Shown here one piece after another: positions 32,732 to 41,945 of a stretch of DNA of 64,000 bases. Numbering within the stretch: the stretch's first letter is position 1; every line of letters begins with the position of its first letter. The translations under genes and the position numbers were made by a program. This DNA is from Pseudogemmatithrix spongiicola (GTDB taxonomy: Bacteria; Gemmatimonadota; Gemmatimonadetes; Gemmatimonadales; Gemmatimonadaceae): positions 2,790,001-2,854,000 of the forward strand of contig NZ_CP130613.1 of assembly GCF_030623445.1 (NCBI RefSeq), written 5' to 3'. Under the pieces are notes generated by a model, which saw only the letters and a list, made by a program, of their open reading frames with translations, did no database searches and had not been told where the DNA came from.

Positions 32732-34932
32732 CCTCGACACTCGATCGTCGCGACTTCCTGCGCGTCACCGGCATCGCCGGCGGCGGACTGCTCATCGGCA
32801 CGACGCTGCAGTTCCGCGCCCGCGATGCGCAGGCCACGGAGTTGGCCGCGGACTACATGCCCAACGCGTTCATCAAGATCGGTGCCGACGGCAAGGTGAC
32901 GATCATCGCGAAGAACCCCGAGATCGGCCAAGGCGTGAAGACCTCGATGCCGCAGCTGATCGCCGAAGAGCTCGACGTCGCCTGGGACGCGATTGCCATC
33001 GAACAGGCGGACTCGGATCCGGCCAAGTACGGCCCGCAGGTGGCGGGCGGCAGCACGGCGACGCCGACGAACTGGGAGCCACTGCGCCGGGCCGGCGCGG
33101 TCGGACGCGCGTTGATGATCGCCGCCGCGGCGCAGACCTGGAACGTGCCGGAGAGCGAGTGCCAGACCAACGGGGACGGACGCGTGCACCACCACGCGAC
33201 GCGCCGCACGCTGGGCTACGGCGAACTCGCCGCGAAGGCCGCGACGCTGCCGGCGCCCGACCCCGCGACGGTGCGCATGAAGGCACCCAGCGAGTACCGC
33301 ATCATCGGCAAGCCGCTGCCGGGCGTGGACAACCCGAAGATCGTGCGCGGTGCGCCGCTGTTCGGCATCGACGTGACGGTGCCCGGCATGCTGCATGCGC
33401 AGTACGTGAAGGCGCCGGTGTTCGGCGCGCGCGTGGCGAACGCGAACCTCGACGAGATCAAGCGCATGCGCGGCGTGCGCGATGCGTTCGTCATCGAAGG
33501 CGGCACGCAGCTGGCTGGCCTGCTGCCCGGCGTGGCGATCGTCGCCGACAGCTACTGGAACTCGCGCGTGGCGCGCAACGCGCTCAAGGTCACTTGGGCC
33601 GAGCATCCCACGGCGCAGCAGTCGAGCGCGGCGTTCCGCGCCAAGGCCACGGAGTTCCTCGCCGCCGAACCGCAGCGCACGCTGTTCGCGCAAGGCGATG
33701 CGCCGGCGACGCTCCAGGGCGCGAGCGTAGTCGAGGCGGAGTACGAGTACCCGTTCCTCGCGCACGCCTCGCTCGAGCCGATGAACTGCACGGCGCACTT
33801 CAAGGACGGCAAGCTCGAGGTCTGGGCGCCGACGCAGAATCCGCAGTCGGGTCGCGCACTCTGCGCCAACACGCTGGGCATCGAGCAGGCGAACATCGTG
33901 ATCCACATCGTGCGGTCGGGCGGCGGCTTCGGCCGCCGGCTGAACAACGACTATATGGTCGAGGCCGCGGCGATTTCCAAGCAGGTCGGCGCGCCGATCA
34001 AGCTCGTCTGGACCCGCGAGGACGACATCCAGCACGACTTCTACCGTCCCGCCGGCTACCACAAGCTGCGTGGCGCCGTGGACGCGCAGGGCAAGCTCGT
34101 CGCCTGGGACAATCACTTCGTTTCATTTGGCGAGGGCAACGGCTTCGCGCCCGCCGCGGGCATTGGCGGCTCGGAGTTTCCGGCGGCATTCGTGCCGAAC
34201 TTCCGGCTCGCGACGTCCACCATGCCACTCGGCGTGCCGACGGGCTTCCTCCGCGCGCCGACGAGCAACGCGATCGCCTTCGTGTACCAGAGCTTCATCG
34301 ATGAGCTGGCGCACGCGGCCAAGAAGGACCCCGTGGCGTTCCGCCGCGAGATGCTCGCGCAGTTCGCGCCGCCGCCGCCACCGGCCAGCGGTCCGCGGCC
34401 GCAGTTCATGGATGCGGCGCGCATGCGCGGCGTGCTCGACCTCGTGGCCGAGATGTCGGGCTGGGGCACTAAGCAGCTGCCGCGCGGCACGGGTATGGGC
34501 GTCGCCTTCCACTTCAGCCACCGCGGCTACTTCGCCGAGGTCGTGCAGGCGACGGTCGCCCGCAACGGCACCGTCACGGTGGACAAGGTGTGGGTGGCCG
34601 GCGACGTCGGCAGCGTGATCATCAACCCAAGCGGCGCGCTCAACCAGGTGCGCGGCTCGGTGCTCGATGGCCTGAGCGAAGCGATGGCGCAGGAGATCAC
34701 CATCGAGGGCGGCGCCGCCAAGCAGTCGAACTTCCACGATTTCCCGCTCCTCCGCATGCGCGGCGTGCCCCCGGTGGAGGTGCAGTTCAAGACCTCCGAC
34801 GTGCCGCCGACCGGCATGGGCGAGCCGGCGCTGCCGCCGGTGATCCCGGCCCTGACCAACGCGATCTTCGCCGCGACGGGCAAGCGCATCCGCTCGCTGC
34901 CGTTGAACAAGCACAACCTGCGCTGGAGCTGA
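32728..34932 (+). CDS. iorB: Molybdopterin-binding subunit, isoquinoline 1-oxidoreductase-type
   Basis: A 734-residue protein starting at the GTG overlapping iorA. A Tat signal ([17 protein letters not shown]) sends the folded complex, with the small subunit piggy-backed, to the periplasm. Family marks are '[20 protein letters not shown]', '[17 protein letters not shown]' and the base-catalyst region '[19 protein letters not shown]' (GxGE). No FAD subunit gene is present, as in IorAB-type aldehyde or N-heterocycle dehydrogenases that pass electrons to a cytochrome c. The substrate is unknown. Confidence 0.88.
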   Translation: MTSTLDRRDFLRVTGIAGGGLLIGTTLQFRARDAQATELAADYMPNAFIKIGADGKVTIIAKNPEIGQGVKTSMPQLIAEELDVAWDAIAIEQADSDPAKYGPQVAGGSTATPTNWEPLRRAGAVGRALMIAAAAQTWNVPESECQTNGDGRVHHHATRRTLGYGELAAKAATLPAPDPATVRMKAPSEYRIIGKPLPGVDNPKIVRGAPLFGIDVTVPGMLHAQYVKAPVFGARVANANLDEIKRMRGVRDAFVIEGGTQLAGLLPGVAIVADSYWNSRVARNALKVTWAEHPTAQQSSAAFRAKATEFLAAEPQRTLFAQGDAPATLQGASVVEAEYEYPFLAHASLEPMNCTAHFKDGKLEVWAPTQNPQSGRALCANTLGIEQANIVIHIVRSGGGFGRRLNNDYMVEAAAISKQVGAPIKLVWTREDDIQHDFYRPAGYHKLRGAVDAQGKLVAWDNHFVSFGEGNGFAPAAGIGGSEFPAAFVPNFRLATSTMPLGVPTGFLRAPTSNAIAFVYQSFIDELAHAAKKDPVAFRREMLAQFAPPPPPASGPRPQFMDAARMRGVLDLVAEMSGWGTKQLPRGTGMGVAFHFSHRGYFAEVVQATVARNGTVTVDKVWVAGDVGSVIINPSGALNQVRGSVLDGLSEAMAQEITIEGGAAKQSNFHDFPLLRMRGVPPVEVQFKTSDVPPTGMGEPALPPVIPALTNAIFAATGKRIRSLPLNKHNLRWS

Positions 34933-34933
34933 G

Positions 34934-35980
34934 ATGAAGCAGTGGCTGGAGACGCGTCAGGTGCTCGCCCGCCTCGCTGAGTGGCAGGCGGCGGGCGTGC
35001 CCTGTGCGTTGGCCACCGTGATCCGCGTGCAGGGCTCGGCGTACCGGCATGAAGGTGCCAAGCTCGTCGTCGCGGCCAGCGGCGAGCACGTCGGCAACGT
35101 GAGCGGCGGTTGTCTCGAGGCCGACGTGCGCGAGGTCGCGCTGCGGGTGATCCGCAGCGGCATCGCCGAGCGTCGCGAGTACTGCGGCAGCATAGACGAG
35201 ATCCAGGCTTGGGACCTCGGCGTGGGCTGCGAAGGCGTCGTCGAGCTGTTCATCGAGCCCGTGCACGATGCTCGTGAGGCGGAACGTGCGATGCTGGCCG
35301 CCGAGCGTGCCCATGTGGTGGAGACGGACCTGCTGAGCGGCGTGCGCCGAGTCTATCCGCTCGACGCCCGTGGCGAACAATCGTCCGGTAGCGACGCCTC
35401 GACGCTGCGGGGCGATCGGTTCTTCGATGTGCTCGAGCCGCCGCCGCGCCTGTTGGTTGTGAGTGCCGGCGATGATGCCGTGCATCTCGCGCGGCTGGCA
35501 TCGTCGGTGGGTTTCCGCGTGGTCGTGGCGGATCGCCGGCCGGGATTGCTCACGCGCGAGCGCTTTCCACTGCCGATTCACCTGGTCGAAGCCGATGCTG
35601 CGCAGCTGGCGGAGCGCATCGTGCTCGATGCCGATGCCTTCGCCGTGGTGATGACCCACAACTTCGCCGACGACACGGACTACCTGCGGGCGCTGCTGCG
35701 GACGCCGGCACGCTACCTCGGCGTGCTCGGTCCGCGACAGCGCACGGCGCGGATCCTCGGCATCCTGCGCAACGAAGGACCGGTGGAGCATGAGCGTGTG
35801 TTCGGGCCGGTCGGGCTCGACATCGGCACCGATGGCGCGGAGCAGGTGGCGCTGAGCGTGGTCGCCGAGATGCTCGCGGTGCGCAGCGGGCGTCGGCCGC
35901 AATCGCTGCGCGAGCGTCAGGCGCCGATCCACGCCGCGGAGCCGACGCCGTCCGCGTCATCGTCCGCACCGCGCTCGTGA
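34934..35980 (+). CDS. XdhC/CoxI-family molybdenum-enzyme maturation factor
   Basis: A 348-residue protein of the XdhC family. The N-terminal domain has '[20 protein letters not shown]' with '[12 protein letters not shown]' (the conserved S-G-G-C-x-E). The C-terminal Rossmann part includes '[20 protein letters not shown]' and '[19 protein letters not shown]'. XdhC proteins bind and deliver Moco, often adding the terminal sulfido ligand, to the enzyme subunit. It starts 1 bp after the iorB stop and ends in an overlap with the MocA gene, so it clearly serves this operon. Confidence 0.88.
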   Translation: MKQWLETRQVLARLAEWQAAGVPCALATVIRVQGSAYRHEGAKLVVAASGEHVGNVSGGCLEADVREVALRVIRSGIAERREYCGSIDEIQAWDLGVGCEGVVELFIEPVHDAREAERAMLAAERAHVVETDLLSGVRRVYPLDARGEQSSGSDASTLRGDRFFDVLEPPPRLLVVSAGDDAVHLARLASSVGFRVVVADRRPGLLTRERFPLPIHLVEADAAQLAERIVLDADAFAVVMTHNFADDTDYLRALLRTPARYLGVLGPRQRTARILGILRNEGPVEHERVFGPVGLDIGTDGAEQVALSVVAEMLAVRSGRRPQSLRERQAPIHAAEPTPSASSSAPRS

Positions 35981-36573
35981 GCGACGCCGCGCGGCCGCTG
36001 CGTGTCGGCGCCGTGGTGCTCGCCGCCGGGGCGTCGACGCGCATGGGGCGCAACAAGCTGCTGTTGCCCGTCGAGGGCGAACCCATGGTGCACCGGACGG
36101 TGCGCCGCGTGCGCGATGCCGGCTGCGATCCGCTGGTCGTCGTGACGGGGCACGAAGCCGAACGCGTGCGCGAGGCGCTCGTCGCGTTCGACGTGCGGTT
36201 CGCCGCCTCGCCGGATCCTACCGGTCCGACCAGCGCCTCGCTGCACGCCGGACTGCGCGCACTGCCCGAGGATGTCGATGCGGCGCTCGTGATGCTCGCC
36301 GACATGGTCCACGTGACGACGCCGATGCTGCGCGCGCTCGTCGACGGCGTGGCAGCCGGTGCGGAGCCACTGGGCGTCTCGCGCTACGACGATGTGCTAG
36401 CGCCACCGTTGGTGTTCCGGCGCGCGCTGTGGCCGGAGCTGCTGGCGTGGCACGGCGAGGGTTGCGGCAAGGCGGTGGTCCGCGCGCACGCGGCCGAGGC
36501 GCGCATGCATGACTGGCCGGCGGAGGCGTTGCAGGACGTCGACACGCCGAGCGACTACGACGCCGTGCGCTGA
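35977..36573 (+). CDS. mocA: MobA-like NTP transferase, molybdenum cofactor cytidylyltransferase type
   Basis: A 198-residue nucleotidyltransferase with a GTG start overlapping the XdhC stop. The NTP-binding signature 'VVLAAGASTRMGRNKLLLPV' is at the N-terminus, with 'DAALVMLADMVHVT' (in place of the usual GDxP) and 'VLAPPLVFRRALW'. Members convert Mo-MPT to MCD, the form of cofactor in periplasmic xanthine-oxidase-family enzymes, which fits the Tat-exported subunit encoded upstream. MobA (MGD) is the other option but is less likely in this context. Confidence 0.83.
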   Translation: MSDAARPLRVGAVVLAAGASTRMGRNKLLLPVEGEPMVHRTVRRVRDAGCDPLVVVTGHEAERVREALVAFDVRFAASPDPTGPTSASLHAGLRALPEDVDAALVMLADMVHVTTPMLRALVDGVAAGAEPLGVSRYDDVLAPPLVFRRALWPELLAWHGEGCGKAVVRAHAAEARMHDWPAEALQDVDTPSDYDAVR

Positions 36574-36584
36574 CGCGGACGGCG

Positions 36585-36604
36585 CCTGACCGGCAAGCGT
36601 CAGG
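36585..36604. terminator. Weak hairpin between mocA and the DCC gene
   Basis: CCTGAC and GTCAGG form a 6-bp stem around an 8-base loop, right after the mocA stop and on the stop codon of the convergent DCC gene. It is short, so the terminator call is tentative. Confidence 0.35.
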
Positions 36605-37058
36605 GCAGCATGCGCGCGAGTTCGTGCGGCGCGGGGAGATGGCAGGCTGCCGCACCGCCCATGAGGCGCTTCCGCACACGCGCGATGGCGTTGTAGACCG
36701 GATCGCGCAGGAACCGCGGCACGGCGGACCCGAGCGTAGCGAGGAGGCTATAGCCGCCGCCGAGGTACCGCGCGGTCTGCAGTACGGCATCGGAGTACAC
36801 GTACACGACTTCGCGGCCATCTCGGTCGCGGTCCACCCACAGCAGCGACTCCACTGTCTTCAGGTCCGAGTGCCGCTCGCGCACCGCACGGCCGGCCTCG
36901 CCCTCGCGAGCCGCGAAGCGCACGATGCCGCGACGGTCATGCTGCAGGATGAACTGCACCGACCGCGCACAGAAGCCGCAGTCACCGTCGTAGACGAGGA
37001 TCGGTCCGTCGGCTGCCGTGACCGCGCCGTGCGCGGCGCGTGTCGTGGCGTCGCTCAT
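36600..37058 (-). CDS. DCC-family thiol-disulfide oxidoreductase-like protein
   Basis: A 152-residue DUF393/DCC protein. The signature is the N-terminal 'LVYDGDCGFCARSVQFI' (D-x-x-C-G-F-C), which gives the family its name. Later conserved parts are 'RFAAREGEAGR' and 'ESLLWVD' followed by 'YVYSDAVLQTARYLGG'. It has a thioredoxin-like fold with a CxxC site; the physiological partner is not known. The start overlaps the stop of the upstream hydrolase gene by 4 bp on the minus strand. Confidence 0.85.
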   Translation of the reverse strand: MSDATTRAAHGAVTAADGPILVYDGDCGFCARSVQFILQHDRRGIVRFAAREGEAGRAVRERHSDLKTVESLLWVDRDRDGREVVYVYSDAVLQTARYLGGGYSLLATLGSAVPRFLRDPVYNAIARVRKRLMGGAAACHLPAPHELARMLP

Positions 37059-37765
37059 CGCGCCGCAGCCGCCGCAGCGGGAGTGAAGCGCCCGCTGCGC
37101 AGGAACTCCACGGTGAGCCGATGCACTTCCGGCTCGCGCATGATGAACGTGTGGTTGCCCTTCACGACGATGTGCGCCGTCTCGCCGGCGACGTGCGTCT
37201 CCTCGAGCCGCACCGTGCTGTCGTCGCGGCCGGCGATGACGCCGATCTCGACGCCCGGTGGCGTCGGGATCTGGCGGACGGTGGCCGTGCTGTCGTTGCG
37301 AAGTTCGTCAATGGGCTCGAGCAGCCAGCCGGCGATGGGCGCGAAGCGATTCGCCATCATCGCGCCTTGGTTCGGCGGCGCGAGCATGACGAGGCGCCCC
37401 ACGCCCGGCGGTGCATCCTCCTGGGCAATCACCCAACGGGCGATGATGTTGCCAAGCGAATGGCCGACGAAATGGATGCGCGTGTGCGTCGGCAGGCGCT
37501 TGGCCTCGATCTCCTGCCTGATCGTAGCGCCGAGTTCAGGGATGCTGCAGCAGTAGCTCGAGTAGCCGATGTTGAGCACGTCGAATCCCGCCTCGCGCAG
37601 CGCTAGCTCGACCGGCCGCATCGAGCGCGCCGTGCGACCCATGCCGTGCAGGACCACGACGAGTTCTCGCGCCGCCGCGGAGTCCGACGCGGCCGGGCCC
37701 TGGGCACGCCCGGTCGTCGGCAGGCAAGCCAGCAGCATCGGCAGCAGGAGGAGGCGCAGTCGCAT
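37055..37765 (-). CDS. Exported alpha/beta hydrolase (lipase/esterase-like)
   Basis: A 236-residue protein with a Sec signal peptide (LRLLLLPMLLACLPTTGRAQ). The oxyanion-hole strand is 'ELVVVLHGMGRTARSMRP' and the nucleophile elbow is 'HFVGHSLGNIIARW' (GHSLG). The last part 'IVVKGNHTFIMREPEVHRL' provides the catalytic His. The short form with 'HGMGRT' and 'GHSLGN' resembles PGAP1/EstA-like periplasmic lipases. The paired 'YCCSI' could form a disulfide. It is the first gene of a two-gene set with the DCC protein and is divergent, after 30 bp, from a second hydrolase. Confidence 0.82.
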   Translation of the reverse strand: MRLRLLLLPMLLACLPTTGRAQGPAASDSAAARELVVVLHGMGRTARSMRPVELALREAGFDVLNIGYSSYCCSIPELGATIRQEIEAKRLPTHTRIHFVGHSLGNIIARWVIAQEDAPPGVGRLVMLAPPNQGAMMANRFAPIAGWLLEPIDELRNDSTATVRQIPTPPGVEIGVIAGRDDSTVRLEETHVAGETAHIVVKGNHTFIMREPEVHRLTVEFLRSGRFTPAAAAAAR

Positions 37766-37795
37766 CGTGCTCGCAAAGTGCGGGACGGGGGTCTA

Positions 37796-38647
37796 ATGTT
37801 CCAGTCCATCTATCTACCCGTGACCACGATCCCTGATTCCCTGCAGGCCGGCGACGGCACGCGCCTCGCACTGCACCGCTGGCCCGGCGACGGGCCGCGT
37901 GGCACCGTCCTGGTCGTCCACGGCCTTGGCGAGCACGGCGGCCGCTACGCGCATGTCGCCGCGTGGTTCGCGGCACGCGGGCTGCGCTGCGTGGGTTACG
38001 ACCATCGCGGGCACGGACGCTCCGAGGGCGCGCGCGGCATCATCCCGACAGCCGGGGCGCTGCGCGATGACCTCGGCACCGTGGTGGACGCCCTCCGGCC
38101 GTCGAGCGGGACCTTTCTCCTGCTCGGCCATTCGATGGGCGGCGCGGTCGTCGCCGACTTCGTCGCACGCCGCGTGCGCGCGGCGGACCTGGTGATCCTC
38201 ACGAGTCCGGCGCTCAAGGCGCCGCTGTCGGTGTTCCAACGGCTCCAGCTGGCCATCGGGCGTCGCTTCGCGCCGGACCTCGCGCAGGGCAACGGGCTCG
38301 ACGCCACGGGCATCGCGCACGATCCAGCCACGGTGCAGGCGTATCTCGATGATCCGCTCGTGCACGACCGCATCTCGGCGCGACTGGCGCAGGCCATCCT
38401 CGACTCCGGTGAGGCCGCATTGGCGGCGGCGCCTAAATGGGACACGGCGACGCTGCTGCTCTACGCCGGTGCGGACCGCCTCGTGGACCCGCGGGGCAGC
38501 GATGCGTTTGCGGCCAGCGCCCCCCGCGAGGTCGTGGAGTCGCAGCGCTTCGATGCGCTCTTCCACGAAATCCTCAACGAAGGGGAGCTGGCCGCTCCCG
38601 TGTTCGCGCGCATCGAGCGGTGGCTCGATGCGCGCCTGCCCCGCTGA
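37796..38647 (+). CDS. Monoacylglycerol lipase-like alpha/beta hydrolase
   Basis: A 283-residue cytoplasmic hydrolase from the ATG at 37796. It has 'TVLVVHGLGEHGGRYAHVAA' (HG dipeptide of the oxyanion hole), 'VGYDHRGHGRSEGARG', the elbow 'LLGHSMGGAVVADF' (GHSMG), and a late Asp/His pair ('YAGADRLVDPRGSD', 'FHEILNE'). The 'HGxGEHxGRY' and 'DHRGHGRS' pattern is that of monoglyceride lipases and lysophospholipases (Hydrolase_4). The length matches. It is convergent with the M14 peptidase gene only 3 bp away. Confidence 0.88.
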   Translation: MFQSIYLPVTTIPDSLQAGDGTRLALHRWPGDGPRGTVLVVHGLGEHGGRYAHVAAWFAARGLRCVGYDHRGHGRSEGARGIIPTAGALRDDLGTVVDALRPSSGTFLLLGHSMGGAVVADFVARRVRAADLVILTSPALKAPLSVFQRLQLAIGRRFAPDLAQGNGLDATGIAHDPATVQAYLDDPLVHDRISARLAQAILDSGEAALAAAPKWDTATLLLYAGADRLVDPRGSDAFAASAPREVVESQRFDALFHEILNEGELAAPVFARIERWLDARLPR

Positions 38648-38650
38648 CGC

Positions 38651-40510
38651 TTACGGCCTGATCACCACCGGCGCGTCGGCGATGCCGCCGCGCGTGCTCG
38701 TCACCCGGGCGTTCGCCTCAACCGTCTGCCCGGCCGGTGCGATCACGCGCACCGTCACCGTCTTGGTCTCGAAGCCGCCCACCCAGAACTCCTGGATGCG
38801 CGGGCCCACGGTGCGCAGTCCGCCGCCCTCGATGGTGAGCGCGTCCGGCCGCACGATGTGCACGCGCTTGGCCTGCTCGAGTGCCGTCGGGATGCGCCCG
38901 CTGTTGCGGACGCGCACGAGGACCTCGTGCGTGGCCGAGTCGCGCTGGGCGCCGCGGAGACGCCGCACCTCGACGTTCGGGATGTCGAGCTTCGGCAGAT
39001 CCATCGCCATGTTCAGGTTGAACATCGCCTGGTTCTTGGCCCAGCGCTCGAGATCCTCGGCTGGCGGGTTCTGCGACCAGAACTTGGGATCCGCGCCACC
39101 GACCTCGACCTCGCCGAGATCGGGATGCATGACCTTCGTCCACATCTGGTACCCGCGGCCCCCGAAGCGCTCGTCGTTGTAGCGCAGCACTTCGTACTGG
39201 TCGATCCGGCCGTCCTTGTTGTAGTCGATCTCGCGACCGCCGTTCCAGAGCTCGTCGCCGTACCAGACCTGGCCCATCTGGAAGTAGCCGAAATCCGGCC
39301 CGTGGCCGAACAGCGGAGTCGGACGCTCCTGGCCGGCGGGCTGCCCGCGCGTGCCGTAGGTCCAGTACACGTCGCCGGCGAGCCCGTAGTTGGTCAGCGA
39401 GTTGCCGACGGAATCGTAGTGCTGCAGCAGCTTGAGGTCGGACGGGAACACGCACTCACGCTCGAGGCAGGTGCTGGGCCCGCGCAGGTGCATCGGCACC
39501 GACGTGTCCATCGAGTTGGTGACGCTGATGTTCGGGTGGCGCACCTGCCAGAGGAACACGGCACGCGTCTCGGGTTCGGAGAGCGGATACTCGCCCGCGC
39601 CGAACTGCGTCTGGCCGCGGCCGGTCGCCTCTTCCATCGGACGCCAGTTGTACGGGTAGTTGCGGTGCAGGTCGAGGCCGCCGACGCCGTCTTCGTTGTA
39701 GCGGCCGTCCTTGTCGTTATCGATGCCTTCCGGATACACCATGTAGTCGCCGCGGCCCTGTCCGACCTGCCGCATCAGGCGACCCTTCGCGTCCATTGTG
39801 TCGATGACGTGCGTGCCGTTGCCCGCGCCGACGAACTTGCGCATCTGCCGGATGTGGCCGTCGCCGTCGAGGTCCTCGCCGGAGTCTTCGTCGAGAAGTC
39901 CGTCGCCGTCGTTGTCCACCGGGCGCACCGAGCTGCGGTTCGCCATCGGCGTGAGCTTGTACATGTCCGCGCCGTCGGGATTGTTGTTCAGGCGCAGATA
40001 GAGCACCGACTGGTCGAGCAGCCGCGTGATCGCCGGGTCCTTGCCGTAGTTCTCGATCACGTGCCAGGCCAGCCAGAGGACGCTCTCACTCGAGGTGATC
40101 TCGCCCGAGTGGCGACCGCCCTCGAAGAAGGCCGCCGGCTTGTCGGTGTGCTTCCCGGTGGACTTGTTCGTGACGATCAGCTGCCAGATGGGCTGGCCAC
40201 CGAAGGAGGTGCCCACCTGCACGAGCTCGACGATCTCGGGCCGCTCGCGGGCCCAGCGCTGCATCCAGTAGTTGAGTTCGGCCGTGGTGTGGTAGTGCGC
40301 GAAGTCCATCACGCCCCATTGCCGCGGCTGCATCTCGCGGTAGTTCGCGAGCGGGAACATCGACTGGCCGTCGCGCAGGCCGGGGATGGTGAGCACGCGG
40401 CGCGCGGTATCGCGCGGCGCCTGGGCGGCACCGCGGCCGCCGCCACCGCCGCCCATCTGGGCGGCCAACGGCGCGGCAGTCAGCAGCAGGGCGAGGATCG
40501 GAGCACGCAT
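38651..40510 (-). CDS. M14-family zinc carboxypeptidase with EF-hand-like loops
   Basis: A 619-residue exported protein with a signal peptide (LALLLTAAPLAAQ). The M14 zinc site is H134-x2-E137 ('GGRHSGE'), with H341 as probable third ligand ('SVPMHLRG') and the substrate region 'LRLNNNPDGADMY' and 'LDLHRNYPYNW'. Inserted in the catalytic domain are Asp-rich loops with DxDxDG spacing: 'DNDGDGLLDED' (199-209), 'DLDGDGHI' (213-220), 'DNDKDGRYNED' (264-274), and later 'DYNKDGRID'. They look like EF-hand/dockerin calcium sites. The C-terminal roughly 110 residues form a beta-sandwich. It is a probable periplasmic peptidase. Confidence 0.88.
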   Translation of the reverse strand: MRAPILALLLTAAPLAAQMGGGGGGRGAAQAPRDTARRVLTIPGLRDGQSMFPLANYREMQPRQWGVMDFAHYHTTAELNYWMQRWARERPEIVELVQVGTSFGGQPIWQLIVTNKSTGKHTDKPAAFFEGGRHSGEITSSESVLWLAWHVIENYGKDPAITRLLDQSVLYLRLNNNPDGADMYKLTPMANRSSVRPVDNDGDGLLDEDSGEDLDGDGHIRQMRKFVGAGNGTHVIDTMDAKGRLMRQVGQGRGDYMVYPEGIDNDKDGRYNEDGVGGLDLHRNYPYNWRPMEEATGRGQTQFGAGEYPLSEPETRAVFLWQVRHPNISVTNSMDTSVPMHLRGPSTCLERECVFPSDLKLLQHYDSVGNSLTNYGLAGDVYWTYGTRGQPAGQERPTPLFGHGPDFGYFQMGQVWYGDELWNGGREIDYNKDGRIDQYEVLRYNDERFGGRGYQMWTKVMHPDLGEVEVGGADPKFWSQNPPAEDLERWAKNQAMFNLNMAMDLPKLDIPNVEVRRLRGAQRDSATHEVLVRVRNSGRIPTALEQAKRVHIVRPDALTIEGGGLRTVGPRIQEFWVGGFETKTVTVRVIAPAGQTVEANARVTSTRGGIADAPVVIRP

Positions 40511-40683
40511 CGAGAATCCCAGTAGAGGTGAAGAGCGAACCTATGGCTACGCCTCCCGCAGCCGCAGCGTTCAATCCCCCTGAACTTGGCCCCGATCGGC
40601 GTGCGCGCCAACTGGTGCATCGCGGGTGCCCGGCACATCTTCTTGCGCATCCACCACCCTACCGCCCGCGCAGGAGTCCCACC

Positions 40684-41913
40684 GTGGCCGAAGGTCGCAA
40701 GTCCCGCAAGAAGCCGCTGACGTCCGAACAGCTCAAGCGCTCGATCGAGTCCCTCGGCCCCGCCGAGGCCGCCGACGCCCTCGAAGCCCTCGATCCGAAC
40801 GTCGCCGCCGAGGTGCTCCAGCAGATCAATCCGTCGGTGGCGGGCGACATCATCCCCGAGCTCGAGAACGACAAGCGCGATTCCCTGTTCGCCGCCGCGC
40901 CTGAGGGCGTGACGCGGCAATGGTCGCTGAATCTCTCGTTCCCCGAGGGCAGCGTCGGCCGCTTGATGGAAGTGCCGCCGCTCACGTTCCACCCGAACGA
41001 GACGGTGGGCGAGGCTTCAGACCGCGTGCGCGGCGTGCCGCGCGCGACGTTCTTCACGTATGCGTTCATCCTCGACGCCGAGCGACGCTTGGTCGGCGTC
41101 TGCACGATGCGCGACCTGCTCGCCGCGGACGACGCGGCGCGGCTCGAGGACGTGATGCTCCGGGACGTCTTTGCGCTGCGGCCCGAGCAGCAGCTCGATG
41201 ACGCGATGCGCATCGTCGTGCACCGGCACTATCCGGTGTATCCCGTCGTCGACGACGTCGGCCGCTTCCTCGGGCAGGTGCGCGGCAGCGCGATGTTCCA
41301 GGAGCAGGCCGTGGAGATCTCGGCGCAGCCCGGCCAGATGGTCGGCGTCAACGACGAGGAGCGCCTGCTTACGCCGTGGCCGCGCTCGCTCAAGTTCCGG
41401 CACCCATGGCTGCAGCTGAACCTGCTCACCGCATTCCTCGCGGCCGGCGTGGTCGGCTTCTTCCAGGAAACCTTGGACCAGATGGTCATCCTCGCGCTGT
41501 TCCTGCCGGTGCTCGCGGGCCAGAGCGGCAACACGGGCTGTCAGGCGCTCGCGGTGACCTTGCGTGGCATGACGCTCGGGGAGCTCGACAAGGGCGCCGG
41601 CAAGGCGCTGGTCGCGAAGGAAGCGCTGCTCGGCATCCTGAACGGATTCCTCGTCGGCCTCGTCGCCGGCGCGGGCATGTTCTTCGTCGCGCGGGCGCAG
41701 GGGAATCCGAACGCCTTGGCCTTGAGCGGCATCGTCGTGCTCGCGATGATGGGCTCCTGCGTCATCAGCGGCATCAGCGGTGCGCTCATTCCGCTCACGC
41801 TGCAGCGCGTCGGCGCCGATCCGGCGACGGCCTCGAGCATCTTCCTGACGACCGCCACCGACGTCGCGTCGATGGGCATGCTGCTCGGGCTCGCGACGAT
41901 GCTCCTGATGTAG
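40684..41913 (+). CDS. mgtE: Magnesium transporter MgtE
   Basis: A 409-residue protein from a GTG with AGGAG 8 bp upstream. Order of domains: MgtE N-domain ('LGPAEAADALEALDPNVAAE'), two CBS motifs ('RRLVGVCTMRDLLAAD' and 'VVDDVGRFLGQVRG'), a linker helix and five membrane helices with 'LPVLAGQSGNTGCQALAVT' and 'STASIFLTT'-like 'TASSIFLTTATDVASMG'. The cytosolic domains sense Mg2+ and close the channel. The N-domain is shorter than in Thermus MgtE. The 173-bp divergent gap upstream has no M-box structure that I could identify. Confidence 0.92.
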   Translation: MAEGRKSRKKPLTSEQLKRSIESLGPAEAADALEALDPNVAAEVLQQINPSVAGDIIPELENDKRDSLFAAAPEGVTRQWSLNLSFPEGSVGRLMEVPPLTFHPNETVGEASDRVRGVPRATFFTYAFILDAERRLVGVCTMRDLLAADDAARLEDVMLRDVFALRPEQQLDDAMRIVVHRHYPVYPVVDDVGRFLGQVRGSAMFQEQAVEISAQPGQMVGVNDEERLLTPWPRSLKFRHPWLQLNLLTAFLAAGVVGFFQETLDQMVILALFLPVLAGQSGNTGCQALAVTLRGMTLGELDKGAGKALVAKEALLGILNGFLVGLVAGAGMFFVARAQGNPNALALSGIVVLAMMGSCVISGISGALIPLTLQRVGADPATASSIFLTTATDVASMGMLLGLATMLLM

Positions 41914-41918
41914 TCCCC

Positions 41919-41945
41919 GCCGGCGGCGCTTACGGCGCCGCCGGC
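41919..41945. terminator. Bidirectional hairpin between mgtE and the sugar dehydrogenase gene
   Basis: A perfect 11-bp stem (GCCGGCGGCGC / GCGCCGCCGGC) with a 5-base TTACG loop starts 6 bp after the mgtE stop and covers the stop codon of the convergent gene. No U-tract is seen. Confidence 0.6.

Noticed and set aside
40511-40683. A magnesium riboswitch (M-box) before mgtE
   Set aside because: The 173-bp leader is long enough, but I could not identify the M-box conserved core or its helices. I only see a good ribosome binding site.
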